Assembly: GCF_010731595.1 (NCBI RefSeq)
Contig: NZ_AP022582.1
Coordinates: 4,588,001 to 4,652,000, forward strand
Direction of reading: 5' to 3'
Origin: Mycobacterium seoulense
GTDB taxonomy: Bacteria; Actinomycetota; Actinomycetes; Mycobacteriales; Mycobacteriaceae
DNA length: 64,000 bases
In this document: positions 9,220 through 19,006 of the stretch, piece by piece
Layout: every line of letters begins with the position of its first letter
Numbering within the stretch: position 1 is the stretch's first letter
The notes under the pieces: generated by a model
Seen by the model: the letters and a program-made list of their open reading frames with translations, nothing else
What the model was told of the DNA's origin: nothing
The model's database searches: none
Program-made: the position numbers and the translations under genes

Positions 9220-10385
9220 CTTTCGGTTTCGGCGTTCCGGTCGGGCGGCAACGGCCCCTGCAGGGCGGTCTCGGTCGGATCGTTGACGGGCCCGCCCTGA
9301 GTCGCCGGCGGTTCGGGGTCCGGCGCGGTCGATTCGTCGTCCGGGACGGCGACGTTTTCGGTGCGGAACACGAAGAAGAACACCACCCAGCCGATGGCTG
9401 AGATGAGCAACCAGCTGATCAGCCGGTAGATCAGCATCGCCGAGATCGCGTTGGGTAACGACATGCCGCTGGACACCAGCCCCGGAACCAGCACCGCCTC
9501 GACGACCAGCAGCCCGCCGGGCATCAGCGGTATCGTGCCGACGGCGCGGGCGGCCGCGTAGGCCACCGTCAGCCCGGCGACCGACGCGTGATCGCCGGCG
9601 GCGTAGGCCGCGAAGCCGAGGCAGGCGACGTCGGCGATCCAGTTGAACATGGACCAGCCGAAGGCCACCCCCATGTCGCGCCGGCTCAGGCTCACCGATT
9701 CGAGCTGCATCAGCGTCTGGCGCCACCGGTCCAGGCCGGTCTCGGCGGGCCGGCCGCGCACGGAGTTGACCCACGACAACACCCGGCACCCGATCCCGTC
9801 GATCAGTTCCGGCCGCGACGCCACCGCCTGGGCGAGGATCAACAACGCGACGAAGCCGCCCAGGGTGAACAGCAACGAGAACGGGTTGTTCTTGGCGCCG
9901 AGGAAGAAGGCCCCGCCCAGCCCCAGCAGCGCCAGCCCCACGGCCTGCAGAACGCCCGCCATCACCAGCTGCCACGACGCCACCACCGTCGACGCGCCCC
10001 AAAGCCGTTGCTGCCGAAGCAAAAACGTGGCCGAGAGCACCGGCCCGCCGGGCAGCGTGGTGCTCAGCGAATTGGCGGCGTAGACGGCGGCTTCCGATCG
10101 CAGCTGCTTGACGTGCACGCCGGCCGATCGGAGCAGTGTGCGCTGGATCTGCGCGAAGCTGTGCATGGACGCGGCCGACGCGGCCACCGAGGCCAGCAGC
10201 CACCACCAGTTCGCTTCGTACAGGCTCATCCAGGCCTTGGCCAGCTGATGCCAGCCCAGCGCGACCTCGACGGCAAGCACGATCGCGACGATGCCGAGGA
10301 TCACCCATCGTGCCCACCAGTACTTCCCGCGCGGGGTCTCTTCGCGCGGGAAGTCGAGATTGCGGGCGGGGGCGTCGGGCGACAC
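9216..10385 (-). CDS. LPG-synthase-type multi-pass membrane protein (Rv0204c-like)
   Basis: 389 aa from GTG 10385. It has about eight hydrophobic segments and the layout of the lysylphosphatidylglycerol synthase TM/UPF0104 (YbhN) family: a short cytoplasmic N-terminus, a helix near residues 28-45, and the conserved central segment NSLSTTLPGGPVLSATFLLR at about 110-130. A GTIPLMPGGLLVVEAVL segment lies near 290, and a Pro/Glu-rich cytoplasmic tail ends the protein. No catalytic soluble domain follows, so it is not MprF itself. Lipid flipping or precursor handling in the inner membrane is inference. It is divergent from the AI-2E gene with 157 bases between. Confidence 0.8.
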   Translation of the reverse strand: MSPDAPARNLDFPREETPRGKYWWARWVILGIVAIVLAVEVALGWHQLAKAWMSLYEANWWWLLASVAASAASMHSFAQIQRTLLRSAGVHVKQLRSEAAVYAANSLSTTLPGGPVLSATFLLRQQRLWGASTVVASWQLVMAGVLQAVGLALLGLGGAFFLGAKNNPFSLLFTLGGFVALLILAQAVASRPELIDGIGCRVLSWVNSVRGRPAETGLDRWRQTLMQLESVSLSRRDMGVAFGWSMFNWIADVACLGFAAYAAGDHASVAGLTVAYAAARAVGTIPLMPGGLLVVEAVLVPGLVSSGMSLPNAISAMLIYRLISWLLISAIGWVVFFFVFRTENVAVPDDESTAPDPEPPATQGGPVNDPTETALQGPLPPDRNAETES

Positions 10386-10530
10386 GTGATTTAGGGTAAC
10401 GGTGCAGGTGGCGCCGGGATCGCCGTGCGGCGCCGACCGTGTCGTCGTCGTAACCGGATCGTGCCGGCGTGGTCGTGCCCCGCCGGGCTGCCGACGGGTC
10501 CGCGCACGTTTGGCAATGCCCCCCGCCGGA

Positions 10531-10542
10531 TAGGCTCACCCA
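10531..10542 (+). promoter_or_regulatory. Candidate -10 element for a leaderless AI-2E transporter mRNA
   Basis: TAGGCT (10531-10536, pattern TAnnnT) lies six bases before the ATG at 10543, and no Shine-Dalgarno sequence precedes that ATG. A TTGGCA stands 15 bases further up. This spacing fits transcription starting at the A of the start codon, a common arrangement in mycobacteria. Confidence 0.45.
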
Positions 10543-11685
10543 ATGCCGGCAAACACCGACGACGCTTCGGTCGAACCCCTCGTCCGCAAGACCGCAGCCT
10601 GGGCCTGGCGTTTGCTGGTCATCTTCGCCGCGCTGATCGCCCTGCTGTGGGTGGTTAAGAAGCTCGAGATCATCATCGTCCCGGTGCTGGTGGCGCTGCT
10701 GATCAGCGCGCTGCTGCTGCCGGTGGTGGACTGGCTGGACCGGCGCGGTTGGCCCCGCGGCGGTGCGGTCGCGATGGTGCTGCTGGGCGGATTCGCGATC
10801 CTGGGCGGCATCTTGGCGTTCGTCGTCATCCAGTTCATCGACGGCCTGCCGGGCCTGACCGAACAGGTGACCCGCAGCATCGAGTCCACCCGGCGCTGGC
10901 TCATCCATGGGCCGGCGCACCTGCGCCGCGAACAGATCGACAACGCGGGCAACGCCGCGATCGAGGCGTTGCGCAACAATCAGGCCAAGCTGGAAAGCGG
11001 CGCCCTGTCCACCGCGGCCACCGTCACCGAGCTGGTCACGGCGGCCGTGCTGGTGCTGTTCACGTTGATCTTCTTCCTCTATGGCGGACGCAACATCTGG
11101 GCATACGTGTCCAAGATCTTCCCGGCCGACGTCCGAGAACGGGTGAGCGAGGCGGGCCGCGCCGGTTACGGGTCGTTGACCGGATACGTGCGGGCCACCT
11201 TTCTGGTGGCCCTGACCGACGCCGCCGGGGTCGGCGCGGGCCTGGCGATCATGGGCATCCCGCTGGCGCTCCCGCTGGCCTCCCTGGTATTCCTGGGCGC
11301 CTTCGTCCCGCTCGTCGGTGCCCTGATCTCGGGCCTGGTGGCCGTCGTGGTCGCGCTGTTGGCCAAAGGCATTGTGTACGCGCTGATCACGCTCGGGGTG
11401 CTGATCGCGGTGAACCAGCTCGAGGCGCATGTCCTGCAGCCGCTGGTGATGGGCCGCGCGGTGTCGATCCACCCGCTCGGGGTGGTGCTGGCCATCTCCA
11501 CGGGCGGGGTGCTCGCCGGGATCGTCGGCGCGCTGCTGGCCGTCCCGACGGTCGCGTTCTTCAACAACGCGATGCAGGTGCTGCTCGCCCCGGATCCGGC
11601 GGCCGAAGCCGAGAAACAGACGGAAGAGGCCGACGGGGGCGGCACCATCCTGCAGGCCGAACCCGACGAGCCCGAGGCCAAGTAG
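10543..11685 (+). CDS. AI-2E/PerM family transporter (Rv0205-like)
   Basis: 380-aa membrane protein of the AI-2 exporter (TqsA/PerM/YdiK) superfamily with about eight hydrophobic segments. Family features include the N-terminal [19 protein letters not shown] region, a Pro-Gly containing extracytoplasmic stretch rich in Arg/Gln (about 95-160), and the C-terminal segments [20 protein letters not shown] and [21 protein letters not shown] Glu-rich tail follows. Substrate is unknown; relatives export signalling molecules or act in Na+/H+ exchange or division-protein stability. It converges on mmpL3 with a 20-base gap. Confidence 0.85.
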   Translation: MPANTDDASVEPLVRKTAAWAWRLLVIFAALIALLWVVKKLEIIIVPVLVALLISALLLPVVDWLDRRGWPRGGAVAMVLLGGFAILGGILAFVVIQFIDGLPGLTEQVTRSIESTRRWLIHGPAHLRREQIDNAGNAAIEALRNNQAKLESGALSTAATVTELVTAAVLVLFTLIFFLYGGRNIWAYVSKIFPADVRERVSEAGRAGYGSLTGYVRATFLVALTDAAGVGAGLAIMGIPLALPLASLVFLGAFVPLVGALISGLVAVVVALLAKGIVYALITLGVLIAVNQLEAHVLQPLVMGRAVSIHPLGVVLAISTGGVLAGIVGALLAVPTVAFFNNAMQVLLAPDPAAEAEKQTEEADGGGTILQAEPDEPEAK

Positions 11686-11705
11686 GGCCGACGCCTACAG
11701 CGGGC

Positions 11706-14636
11706 CTACAGCCGTCCCTCGCGACGCAGCAGGTCCTGGGCCGACAGGCCCCCTCCAGAGCGACGCCGCTGGCGCGCGTCGCCGTTCTCGGCCTGGCCGG
11801 GCGAGTTCAGCTTTTCCGTGGCCACGTCGGAGTCGTTCCCCTCCGACCGCATGGACGGGAAGGCGGTGGTGGGTTCGGCCGCATCGACCTGATCGTCAGG
11901 ACCGTTGGTGGGCACCGGAATTGCCCGCGTCTGGCCACCCGACGGTGGCGGCGGCGGTGCGGCGGGGCCCGGGGCGGGAGGTCGTGGCGGCGCCGGCGGC
12001 GCCGCGTTGGCCGGCCGCTCGTGGCCGGGGGACGCCGGTTGGGCCGGGGCGGCGTTGGGCACCGAGAGGCGTGTCGTCTTGGCCTCGGTCGGCTGACCCG
12101 GCCGGGTTTGCAACCGGGTGGTGTTGGCGGCATCGGCCGGCGGTGCCGCGGCGCGCGTCGCGGCGCCCGCGGGCACGTCCTGAGCGGGCTTGGGCTCGGC
12201 CGGCCCCGGACGCGTCGCGCGGGACGGCTCGAGCGCGGCGGGGTGCGTGGGGTCGTGCGGTGGGCGCGGCGCGGCGGCTACCAGGCTCGCCGCCACCGGC
12301 GGCCGCGCTGGACGCCCGTTGAGGGTCGGCCGCTTGCGCTCGTCGGGCAGGTCGATCTCGCCCAGCCCGATCTTGTTCTGCAGCCGCCGGGCCCAGCGGG
12401 GGGCCCACCAGCAGTCGTCGCCGAGCAGCTTCATCACGGACGGCACCAGGAACATGCGGACCACGGTCGCGTCCAGCAGCAGGGCCGCCATCAGGCCGAA
12501 CGCCAGGTATTTCATCAACACCAGATCGGAGAACACGAACGAACCCGCGACGACGGCCAGCACCAGGGCGGCGGCGGTGATCAGCCGCCCGGTCGTCGCG
12601 GTGCCGATCCGGATGGCCTCCGCCGTCGACATGCCGCGTTCGCGCGCCTCGACCATGCGCGACACCAGGAACACCTCGTAGTCGGTGGCCAGGCCGAAGC
12701 CCACCGCGACGACCAGCGCGATGAGCACCACCATCAGCGGGGTCGGCGTGAAGTTCAGCCACGTCGAGAAGTGCCCGTCGACGAAGATCCACGTCAGGAT
12801 GCCCATCGTGGACCCGAGCGTCAGCGCGCTCATCACCGCGGCCTTGATCGGCAACACCACCGATCCGAACGCCAGGAACATCAACAGCATCGTGGCGGTG
12901 AGCAACAGCACCAGCATCAGCGGAGCCTTGTCGAACAGGCTGTGGATGCTGTCCTGCTCGAGGGCGGGGGTGCCGCCGACATAGAGGTTGAGGCCCTTCG
13001 GCGGGTTTATCGACCGGAGTTCGCCGATCTTCTTGGCGGCGTCGTTCTTATTGACCAGCCCGTTCTGGATCACCCGCACCGAGCCGTCCTTGGGCACCGA
13101 TGTCCCGTTCGGGCCGGCGATGCAGGGGTTGCCGGCGATGGTGGGACACGGCCGCTCCTCCCACGTCTTGTCGGTGAACCCGTTGATGCCCGCGATCCTG
13201 CTGCGGATGTCGGCGACCTGCTGGTCGGTGACCTTGCTGTGGTTGGTGCTCTGGATCACCACCGTCAACTGCTCGGTGCGGTAGCCGGGGAAGAGCTTGT
13301 CGAAGTGTTCCTGGGCCAGGCGCACCGAATTGTCCGGCGGCAGGTACTTCTCGCTCATGCCGCCGAACGACAGGTTGCCCAGCGGGATGACCAACAAGAT
13401 CATGCCGACGGCGATCGGGATGGCGAAGGCCAGCGGCCGCTTCATCACGAAGTTGACCAGCTTGCCCCAGAACCCGGCCTCGACCTCTTCACGGGTCTTG
13501 GTCTTCTGCAGGCGGTCGGCCAGCCAGTTCAGGTAGGCGCGGGAGTACTTCCAGTTCCGCAGGAAGGGCACCCGGAAGGCGGTCCGCACGCCGAGCGCGT
13601 CGACGTGCCGGCCGAGGATGCCCAGGCAGGCCGGCAGAAACGTGATCGACAGGATCGCGGCAAGCCCCACCGCGGCGAAGATCGCGTAGGTCAGCGAGTG
13701 CACGAAGCCCTGCGGCAAGACGAGCAGGCTGGCGCTCGACGCGATGATCAGCACCGCCGAGAACGTCACCGTTCGACCGGCCGTCATGACGGTCCGGCGG
13801 ACGGCGGCCTCGGTGTCGTAGCCCTCGGCGATCTCTTCCCGGAACCGGCTCACCACGAAGAGCCCGTAGTCGATGGCGATACCGAGGCCGATCAGCGACA
13901 CCACCGGCTGGGCGAAGAAATGCACCGGCCCGAACATGGCGACCAGGCGCAGGATGCCCAGCGCGCCCGCGATGCTCAGCCCACCCACGATGGCCGGCAG
14001 GCCGGCGGCGACCGCGCCGCCGAACACCAGGAACAGCACCACCGTCACCAACGGCAGGGCCAGCACCTCCATGCGCCGCTGGTCCGTGGCGATGGTGCCG
14101 GTCAGGGCGTTGGCGATCGGCTCCAGCCCGGCCAGTGCCACGGTGCCGCCGTTGAGTTTCTGCAAGTCGGGCGCGATGGCCTTGTAATTGTTGAGGATCG
14201 TGTCGTCGTCGTCGCCCTTCAGCGGGATGGACACGAAGGTGTGCTTGCGGTCCTCGCTCACCATCCCCTTGATCAAGGGGTTCGTGCTGTCGGGCGCCGC
14301 CAGCCAGCCGGCCCAGCCGACGACCTGGTCGGGGTGGTCGGTCTTGAACTTGTTGAGTTCGCCGACGATCTTGTCTCGCCAGGCCGGGTCGTCCACCGTC
14401 TTGCCCTGCGGCGCGGTGAAGGTCGCGACGATGTGGCTGGTGCGGTCGCGGCCGTAGGTCTGGTCGCCCAGCACCGAGGCCTTCACGGATTGACTGCCCT
14501 CGTCGTAGAAACCGCTCTGTGTGACATGCTTACCGAGGCTCAGGCCGAACACCCCACCCAGCAGGCACAGAGCTACCGTGACCCCGATCACGATGTACCG
14601 GTAGCGGTACACAGTTCGACCCCACCAGGCGAACAC
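11706..14636 (-). CDS. mmpL3: Trehalose monomycolate flippase MmpL3
   Basis: 976 aa from GTG 14636, placed 6 bases after AAGGAG. The N-terminus MFAWWGRTVYRYRY and overall layout match M. tuberculosis MmpL3 (944 aa). Proton-relay pairs are Asp256-Tyr257 (AIDYGLF) and Asp652-Tyr653 (ATDYEVF), equivalent to Asp256-Tyr257 and Asp645-Tyr646 in tuberculosis; the second pair is shifted by seven residues, so a periplasmic loop is slightly longer. Cys497 and Cys505 in the second periplasmic domain could pair. After the last helix a tail of about 220 Pro/Ala/Arg-rich residues is probably disordered. The protein moves TMM across the inner membrane, is essential, and is the target of SQ109-type inhibitors (known). 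It is co-directional with the NYN gene and trmB upstream. Confidence 0.97.
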   Translation of the reverse strand: MFAWWGRTVYRYRYIVIGVTVALCLLGGVFGLSLGKHVTQSGFYDEGSQSVKASVLGDQTYGRDRTSHIVATFTAPQGKTVDDPAWRDKIVGELNKFKTDHPDQVVGWAGWLAAPDSTNPLIKGMVSEDRKHTFVSIPLKGDDDDTILNNYKAIAPDLQKLNGGTVALAGLEPIANALTGTIATDQRRMEVLALPLVTVVLFLVFGGAVAAGLPAIVGGLSIAGALGILRLVAMFGPVHFFAQPVVSLIGLGIAIDYGLFVVSRFREEIAEGYDTEAAVRRTVMTAGRTVTFSAVLIIASSASLLVLPQGFVHSLTYAIFAAVGLAAILSITFLPACLGILGRHVDALGVRTAFRVPFLRNWKYSRAYLNWLADRLQKTKTREEVEAGFWGKLVNFVMKRPLAFAIPIAVGMILLVIPLGNLSFGGMSEKYLPPDNSVRLAQEHFDKLFPGYRTEQLTVVIQSTNHSKVTDQQVADIRSRIAGINGFTDKTWEERPCPTIAGNPCIAGPNGTSVPKDGSVRVIQNGLVNKNDAAKKIGELRSINPPKGLNLYVGGTPALEQDSIHSLFDKAPLMLVLLLTATMLLMFLAFGSVVLPIKAAVMSALTLGSTMGILTWIFVDGHFSTWLNFTPTPLMVVLIALVVAVGFGLATDYEVFLVSRMVEARERGMSTAEAIRIGTATTGRLITAAALVLAVVAGSFVFSDLVLMKYLAFGLMAALLLDATVVRMFLVPSVMKLLGDDCWWAPRWARRLQNKIGLGEIDLPDERKRPTLNGRPARPPVAASLVAAAPRPPHDPTHPAALEPSRATRPGPAEPKPAQDVPAGAATRAAAPPADAANTTRLQTRPGQPTEAKTTRLSVPNAAPAQPASPGHERPANAAPPAPPRPPAPGPAAPPPPPSGGQTRAIPVPTNGPDDQVDAAEPTTAFPSMRSEGNDSDVATEKLNSPGQAENGDARQRRRSGGGLSAQDLLRREGRL

Positions 14637-14685
14637 GCAAGCTCCTTACTGGATCGTTAACGACCCGCGCATCGGTTTTCCAGTG

Positions 14686-15393
14686 TCACACACGCGCGGT
14701 CAACAGAGCGGACAGCGGCCGGAACGGCTGCAGCCATGCTCCCTGATCAGGCAGCGAATCTAGGCCGATTCGTGGCAACGGCTCCCGGAACACGCCGGTG
14801 ATGTCTTCCAGGTCGACGAAGTCCAAGGTATCCGACGCTAGCGCCCAACTCGCATGTTCGCGAAATCCGATGACCTGGACGGCGACCCCGCTGCGTGCTA
14901 TCTCCTCCAGCGGTTGACGAAACGCCTGCCCGTCGGCGGACGCCACCACCAGCGCCGCCAGCCCCTCGCTGCGCCGCAGTTCGATGTGGGCGAGCATGTC
15001 GCGGTCGACGTCGCTGTCCTCGTCGATCTTCGGTTTGGCGAACACCGCGAACCCCACATTGCGAAGGGCGTCGACCCAGGGCCGCACGACCTCGGCGCTG
15101 CCCGGCGCGATGTTGGTGAAGACGGTGGCCTCGGGTTCCACCACGGCACCCGGCCGGCCCGCGCTGACCTCGGCGGTGCGCGCCAGCAGCCAGCGCCCCA
15201 GGGCGTCGAAGCGCGGCCGTTCCAGCGCGGTGGGGCGCCGCCCCAGGATCGAGCCGAGCCCCATGTCGAGGTTGGGCGCGTCCCACACCAGCAGGACGCG
15301 TCCGCCCGGCGGGGTGAAGCCGCCCAGCGCGTCGTCGGGCAACACCGCCAGGGGCTCTGCCGCGGTCTGTTCTTCCGCCAGGCTCATGGTCAT
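14686..15393 (-). CDS. NYN/PIN-like domain protein (Rv0207c-like)
   Basis: 235-aa soluble protein with an NYN (PIN-like ribonuclease) domain. The first acidic residue lies in the strand WDAPNLDMG (about 37-45). Further acidic residues lie in IDEDSDVDRDMLAHI (about 123-137), and an ADGQAF segment near 150 completes a plausible metal-binding site. The start at 15393 has a second in-frame ATG six bases downstream. It lies 3 bases after the trmB stop and 49 bases before mmpL3, so a trmB-NYN-mmpL3 transcript is likely. RNA cleavage is inferred from the fold; the substrate is unknown. Confidence 0.75.
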   Translation of the reverse strand: MTMSLAEEQTAAEPLAVLPDDALGGFTPPGGRVLLVWDAPNLDMGLGSILGRRPTALERPRFDALGRWLLARTAEVSAGRPGAVVEPEATVFTNIAPGSAEVVRPWVDALRNVGFAVFAKPKIDEDSDVDRDMLAHIELRRSEGLAALVVASADGQAFRQPLEEIARSGVAVQVIGFREHASWALASDTLDFVDLEDITGVFREPLPRIGLDSLPDQGAWLQPFRPLSALLTARV

Positions 15394-15396
15394 CGC

Positions 15397-16176
15397 CTAC
15401 TCATGTCGTAGCCAGATGAATTCGGTCACGGCGCTGCCCGCTTCGTGGGCCTTCGTCTCGTATTTAGTGGTCGGCCGCACCACCGAGACGGGCAGGCCGT
15501 CGCCGGGTCCGACGCGACGCAGCCGTGGTTCGGCATCGCCGAGGGCGCCGATGTGTTCGGCGTAGCCCGGGTGGTCCGTGGCGACGTGGAGGACACCACC
15601 AGGGAGTAACCGGTCGGCGATCAGGCCAATCGTGCCCGGCTGCAGAAACCGCCGTTTGTGGTGGCGGGCCTTCGGCCAGGGATCGGGGAAGAAGACGCGG
15701 ACCCCGGTCAGGGTCCCGGGCGCGATCAGCCGCTGCAGCACGTCGAGGGCGTTGCCGCGGATCAGGCGAATGTTGCCGACCCCCGCGCGGTCGATCGCGC
15801 ACAGCAGTTGCGCCAGGCCGCGCTTGTAGACCTCCACCGCGATCACATCTATATCGGGCTCGTCCTGGGCCATCGCCAGCGTCGAGGTGCCGCTGCCGCA
15901 ACCGATCTCGAGCACCAGCGGCGCCTGTCGGCCGAACCACGCGCGGGTGTCCAGCGCCGGCTCGGCGCCTTCGGCGGCCGGCACGCCCACGGACAGGCCC
16001 AGCTCCGGCCACCGCCGTTCCCAGGTCTGCCGCTGGGCGTCGGACAGCGCGGAACGTCGGGAGCGAAAGGTCGATGCCGGGAGATAACGCTGGTCGCGCC
16101 TGCCGTCCGACCCCTCGGGCGCGTCCGGACGCACTTCAACCCCGGGTTGCGCATGCATTTGTCCATGGTGGCCCAT
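15397..16176 (-). CDS. trmB: tRNA (guanine-N7-)-methyltransferase TrmB
   Basis: 259-aa class I methyltransferase that makes m7G46 in the variable loop of tRNA using S-adenosylmethionine. Motif I is LEIGCGSGTST; the family signature DPWPKARHHKRR follows, and the C-terminal THP/KYE-type contact region reads TTKYETKAHEAG. The ATG at 16176 was chosen because the preceding in-frame codons lead only to a TTG at 16218 and the M. tuberculosis protein starts near the same HHGQMHAQPG segment. No strong ribosome-binding site supports either start. First gene of the cluster leading to mmpL3; divergent from the Rv0209-like gene. Confidence 0.92.
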   Translation of the reverse strand: MGHHGQMHAQPGVEVRPDAPEGSDGRRDQRYLPASTFRSRRSALSDAQRQTWERRWPELGLSVGVPAAEGAEPALDTRAWFGRQAPLVLEIGCGSGTSTLAMAQDEPDIDVIAVEVYKRGLAQLLCAIDRAGVGNIRLIRGNALDVLQRLIAPGTLTGVRVFFPDPWPKARHHKRRFLQPGTIGLIADRLLPGGVLHVATDHPGYAEHIGALGDAEPRLRRVGPGDGLPVSVVRPTTKYETKAHEAGSAVTEFIWLRHE

Positions 16177-16337
16177 AAACCGGTGATGTAGCCGCCCCTG
16201 GTCCAGATTGATACCCAACAGTTGCCTTCAGCTGGTAACAGTCAAACGGTGGCTCGCATCAAAGTGACGCAGGTGCCACCATTCGGTGGGACCCGATCGG
16301 CCCCCGGGTCGGATCCATCGAATCGAATGGGGAGGGA

Positions 16338-17432
16338 ATGAGGGGACAAGGACATCAGGATTTCGCCGACGAGCTGGCCCGGTTCGCCGCCGGCCACGCC
16401 GACCCGCGCGTCACGGTAATCGCCCAACGAACGGCCGCCCCGCTGCGCGTGCTGGTTCGGGGCCGCCCCGGCGTGGGCCGCGGCACGGTGGCCCGGGCGC
16501 TGGACGGGGCCGGAGCCGGCGCCGGCATCGCGGTGACCCCAGCCGACGGCGGTGACGCCGACATCGTCGTGCACGTGATCGCCGAGGTGGTCAAGCCCGA
16601 AGACGTCGACGCCATCGCCGTCGCCGGACGCCCGGTGCTGGCGGTGCTGAACAAGGCCGACCTGGCCGGGTCCCTCTCCCGTGGGGACGGCCCGATCGCG
16701 GCGGCGCGGACCCGGTGCGCCGAGCTGGCCGCCGTGGTGGGCGTGCCCATGGTTCCGATGACCGGCCTGCTCGCGGTCGCCGCGCTCGATCACCTGGACG
16801 CCCCGCTGTGGGCGGCCCTGCAGACGCTGGCCGCGCACCCCGGCGCGGCCGCTCTGCTCGACGGCTCGTTCCCCGGGTTCATGGCGGCGGACAACCCCGT
16901 GCCGGCCGGCGTGCGGCTGCGCCTGCTGGACACCCTGGACCTGTTCGGCGTCGCGCTCGCGGTGGCCGCGATCCGCCAGGGCCGGACGGCCGCGCAGGTG
17001 CGGGCCCTGCTCCGGCGGGCGAGCGGTGTCGATGCCGTCCTGTCCCACCTCTCCGGCGTCGGCGCCGAGGCCCGCTACCGGCGGGTGCTGGACGCCGTCG
17101 CGGAGCTGGAGGCGCTGGCCGTCGGCTCGGGCGAATCCGCGGAGCGGATCAGCGGCTTCCTTTCCCACGACGACACGGTGGTGGCGCGGATGGCGGCCGC
17201 CGTCGACCTGGCCGAGGCGGCCGGGCTGGACGCGGACAATTCGGGGCCGGCCGACTGGGACCGCGACCCGGCCGCGCACCTGCCGCGCGCGGTGCGGTGG
17301 CAGCGCTACAGCCGCGCGCCGGTGAGCGACCTGCACCGCGCCTGCGGCGCGGACATCGCCAGGGGATCGATGCGGCTGTGGTCGCAGGCGTGTGGCTCGC
17401 TGCCGGGGGAGCCGGTGGGGGACTGGCGGTGA
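16338..17432 (+). CDS. P-loop GTPase-like protein (Rv0209-like)
   Basis: 364 aa. A Walker A motif GRPGVGRGTV is at about residues 44-53, a G4-type motif NKAD near 109, and hydrophobic beta strands between them match a small-GTPase core (DADIVVHVIAEVV as the region before G4). The C-terminal 200 residues are mainly helical and Ala/Leu rich. No membrane segment is obvious. The ATG follows GGAGGGA closely. Its TGA overlaps the GTG of the next gene by four bases, so the two products are coupled. Function is unknown; possible relation to dynamin-like GTPases is discussed under findings. Confidence 0.75.
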   Translation: MRGQGHQDFADELARFAAGHADPRVTVIAQRTAAPLRVLVRGRPGVGRGTVARALDGAGAGAGIAVTPADGGDADIVVHVIAEVVKPEDVDAIAVAGRPVLAVLNKADLAGSLSRGDGPIAAARTRCAELAAVVGVPMVPMTGLLAVAALDHLDAPLWAALQTLAAHPGAAALLDGSFPGFMAADNPVPAGVRLRLLDTLDLFGVALAVAAIRQGRTAAQVRALLRRASGVDAVLSHLSGVGAEARYRRVLDAVAELEALAVGSGESAERISGFLSHDDTVVARMAAAVDLAEAAGLDADNSGPADWDRDPAAHLPRAVRWQRYSRAPVSDLHRACGADIARGSMRLWSQACGSLPGEPVGDWR

Positions 17433-19006
17433 GCGGCGAGCGGCACGACGATCCGGTCGCCGAGGTCGACGCGCTGGTGGCGGGCATCGGACCGGAGCTG
17501 GACGCCCCCGCCGTGCACCGCCGCGACGTGGTGCTGGTGACCGGGCCCTGGATGGCCGGGGTGAGTGCGGTGGCCGCGGCGCTGCGCGAACGGCTGCCTG
17601 AGCACAAGTTCGTCGAGTCGGCGGAGCTGGGTCCCGGCGAGGCGCCGATGGCGGTGGTGTTCGTCGTGTCCGCGGCGGCCCAGCTGACGCCGTCCGACTG
17701 CGCGCTGCTGGACGCCGCCGCCGCGCACACCGATGTGGTGGTTCCGGTGGTGTCCAAGATCGACGTGCACCGCGCCTGGCGCGACGTCCTGGCCGCCAAC
17801 CGCGAGGCGCTGGCCGCGCACGCGCCGCGGTACGGCGGCGTGCACTGGGTGGGCGCGGCCGCGTTGCCCGACCTCGGCGAGCGGGACGTCGACGAGCTGG
17901 TGGAGACGCTCGCGGCGCGGCTGGCCGACCCCGAGCTCGCGCGCAGAAACAGGTTGCGGGCGTGGGATTTTCGGCTCAAGACCGTCGCGCAGCGGTTCGA
18001 CCGCGACGCCGACGGCGCCGGGCGGCGGGCCCGGGTCGACGCGCTGCGTGACGAGCGCAGCACGGCCCTGCGCCGGCGGCGCGAGGCGAAAACCGAGCGC
18101 GCGATCACGCTGCGCGGCCAGATCCAGCAGGCGCGGGTTCAGCTGTCGCACTTCGCGCGCAACCGCTGCTCGTCGGTGCGCGGCGAGTTGCAGGAGGACG
18201 TCGCGGGATTGTCCCGGCGCAACATGCCCGGCTTCGAGGCGCACACGCGCGACCGGTTGGGCGAGGTGGTCGCCGAAGTCAACGAGGGCACCGCCACCCA
18301 CCTCGCGGACGTCGCGCAGGTGGTGGGGGTCTCGACGACCCTGCCGCCACTCGAACAGCTGCCCACGGTCGATGTCCCCGCGCCCCCGCTGAAGTCCCGG
18401 CGCCACGAAACCTGGCTGTTGATGCTCCTCGGCGCCGGCTTCGGCCTGGGTGTGGCGCTCACCCTGAGCCGGCTGATGAGCGGGCTGGCCACCCGGCTCA
18501 GCCCCGCCCTGTCCGTCGTCGCGGCCGTGACGTGCGTGGCGATCGGGCTGGCGGTCACCCTGCTGGTGATCAACATCCGCAGCCTGCTGCGCGACCGGGC
18601 GCTGCTGGACCGCTGGGCGGGGGAGGTGACCTCCTCGTTGCGGTCGGTCGCCGAGGAGTTGGTCGCCACCCGCGTCCTGGTCGCCGAGTCGGTGCTCACC
18701 AAGGCGGTGCTGGCCCAGGACGAGGTCGAGAACGCCGCGGTGAGCGACCAGGTCAACGCCATCGACCGCGAGCTGCGCGCACACGCCGCCGCGGCGTCGC
18801 GCGCCGCGGCCGCGCGGGACCGGGAGATGCCGACGGTGCTGGCGGCCCTGGACGCCGTGCGTGCAGAACTCGGCGAAGCGGGTATACCCCGGTCCGACGG
18901 CCCCTCGTCGGACGTGCAGCAAGACGCGGGAAACGAGGCAACCGAGAAACCGGCTTCTAGGAGCGGTGATGGCGATTCGCAGGGATCTTCTGAATCGTTG
19001 TTGTGA
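17429..19006 (+). CDS. Membrane protein with degenerate GTPase-like domain (Rv0210-like)
   Basis: 525 aa from the GTG overlapping the previous stop (GTGA, 17429-17432). The N-terminal 170 residues keep the outline of a GTPase fold: VTGPWMAGVSAV where a P-loop is expected, but without Gly-Lys-Ser/Thr, and SKID at a G4-like position. A long Arg/Glu-rich helical region (about 190-310) follows, then two close hydrophobic segments (about 330-350 and 360-385) and another helical region. A GTPase-like head, helical stalk and paired membrane segments are reminiscent of bacterial dynamin-like proteins. It likely works with the Rv0209-like partner, which retains a normal P-loop. Function is unknown. 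Confidence 0.7.
   Translation: MSGERHDDPVAEVDALVAGIGPELDAPAVHRRDVVLVTGPWMAGVSAVAAALRERLPEHKFVESAELGPGEAPMAVVFVVSAAAQLTPSDCALLDAAAAHTDVVVPVVSKIDVHRAWRDVLAANREALAAHAPRYGGVHWVGAAALPDLGERDVDELVETLAARLADPELARRNRLRAWDFRLKTVAQRFDRDADGAGRRARVDALRDERSTALRRRREAKTERAITLRGQIQQARVQLSHFARNRCSSVRGELQEDVAGLSRRNMPGFEAHTRDRLGEVVAEVNEGTATHLADVAQVVGVSTTLPPLEQLPTVDVPAPPLKSRRHETWLLMLLGAGFGLGVALTLSRLMSGLATRLSPALSVVAAVTCVAIGLAVTLLVINIRSLLRDRALLDRWAGEVTSSLRSVAEELVATRVLVAESVLTKAVLAQDEVENAAVSDQVNAIDRELRAHAAAASRAAAARDREMPTVLAALDAVRAELGEAGIPRSDGPSSDVQQDAGNEATEKPASRSGDGDSQGSSESLL

Noticed and set aside
10749..14660. 1303-codon open frame on the plus strand across mmpL3
   Set aside because: It is antisense to mmpL3, has the Gln/His/Arg/Gly-rich composition of a GC-rich shadow frame and matches no domain; mmpL3 on the other strand is certain.
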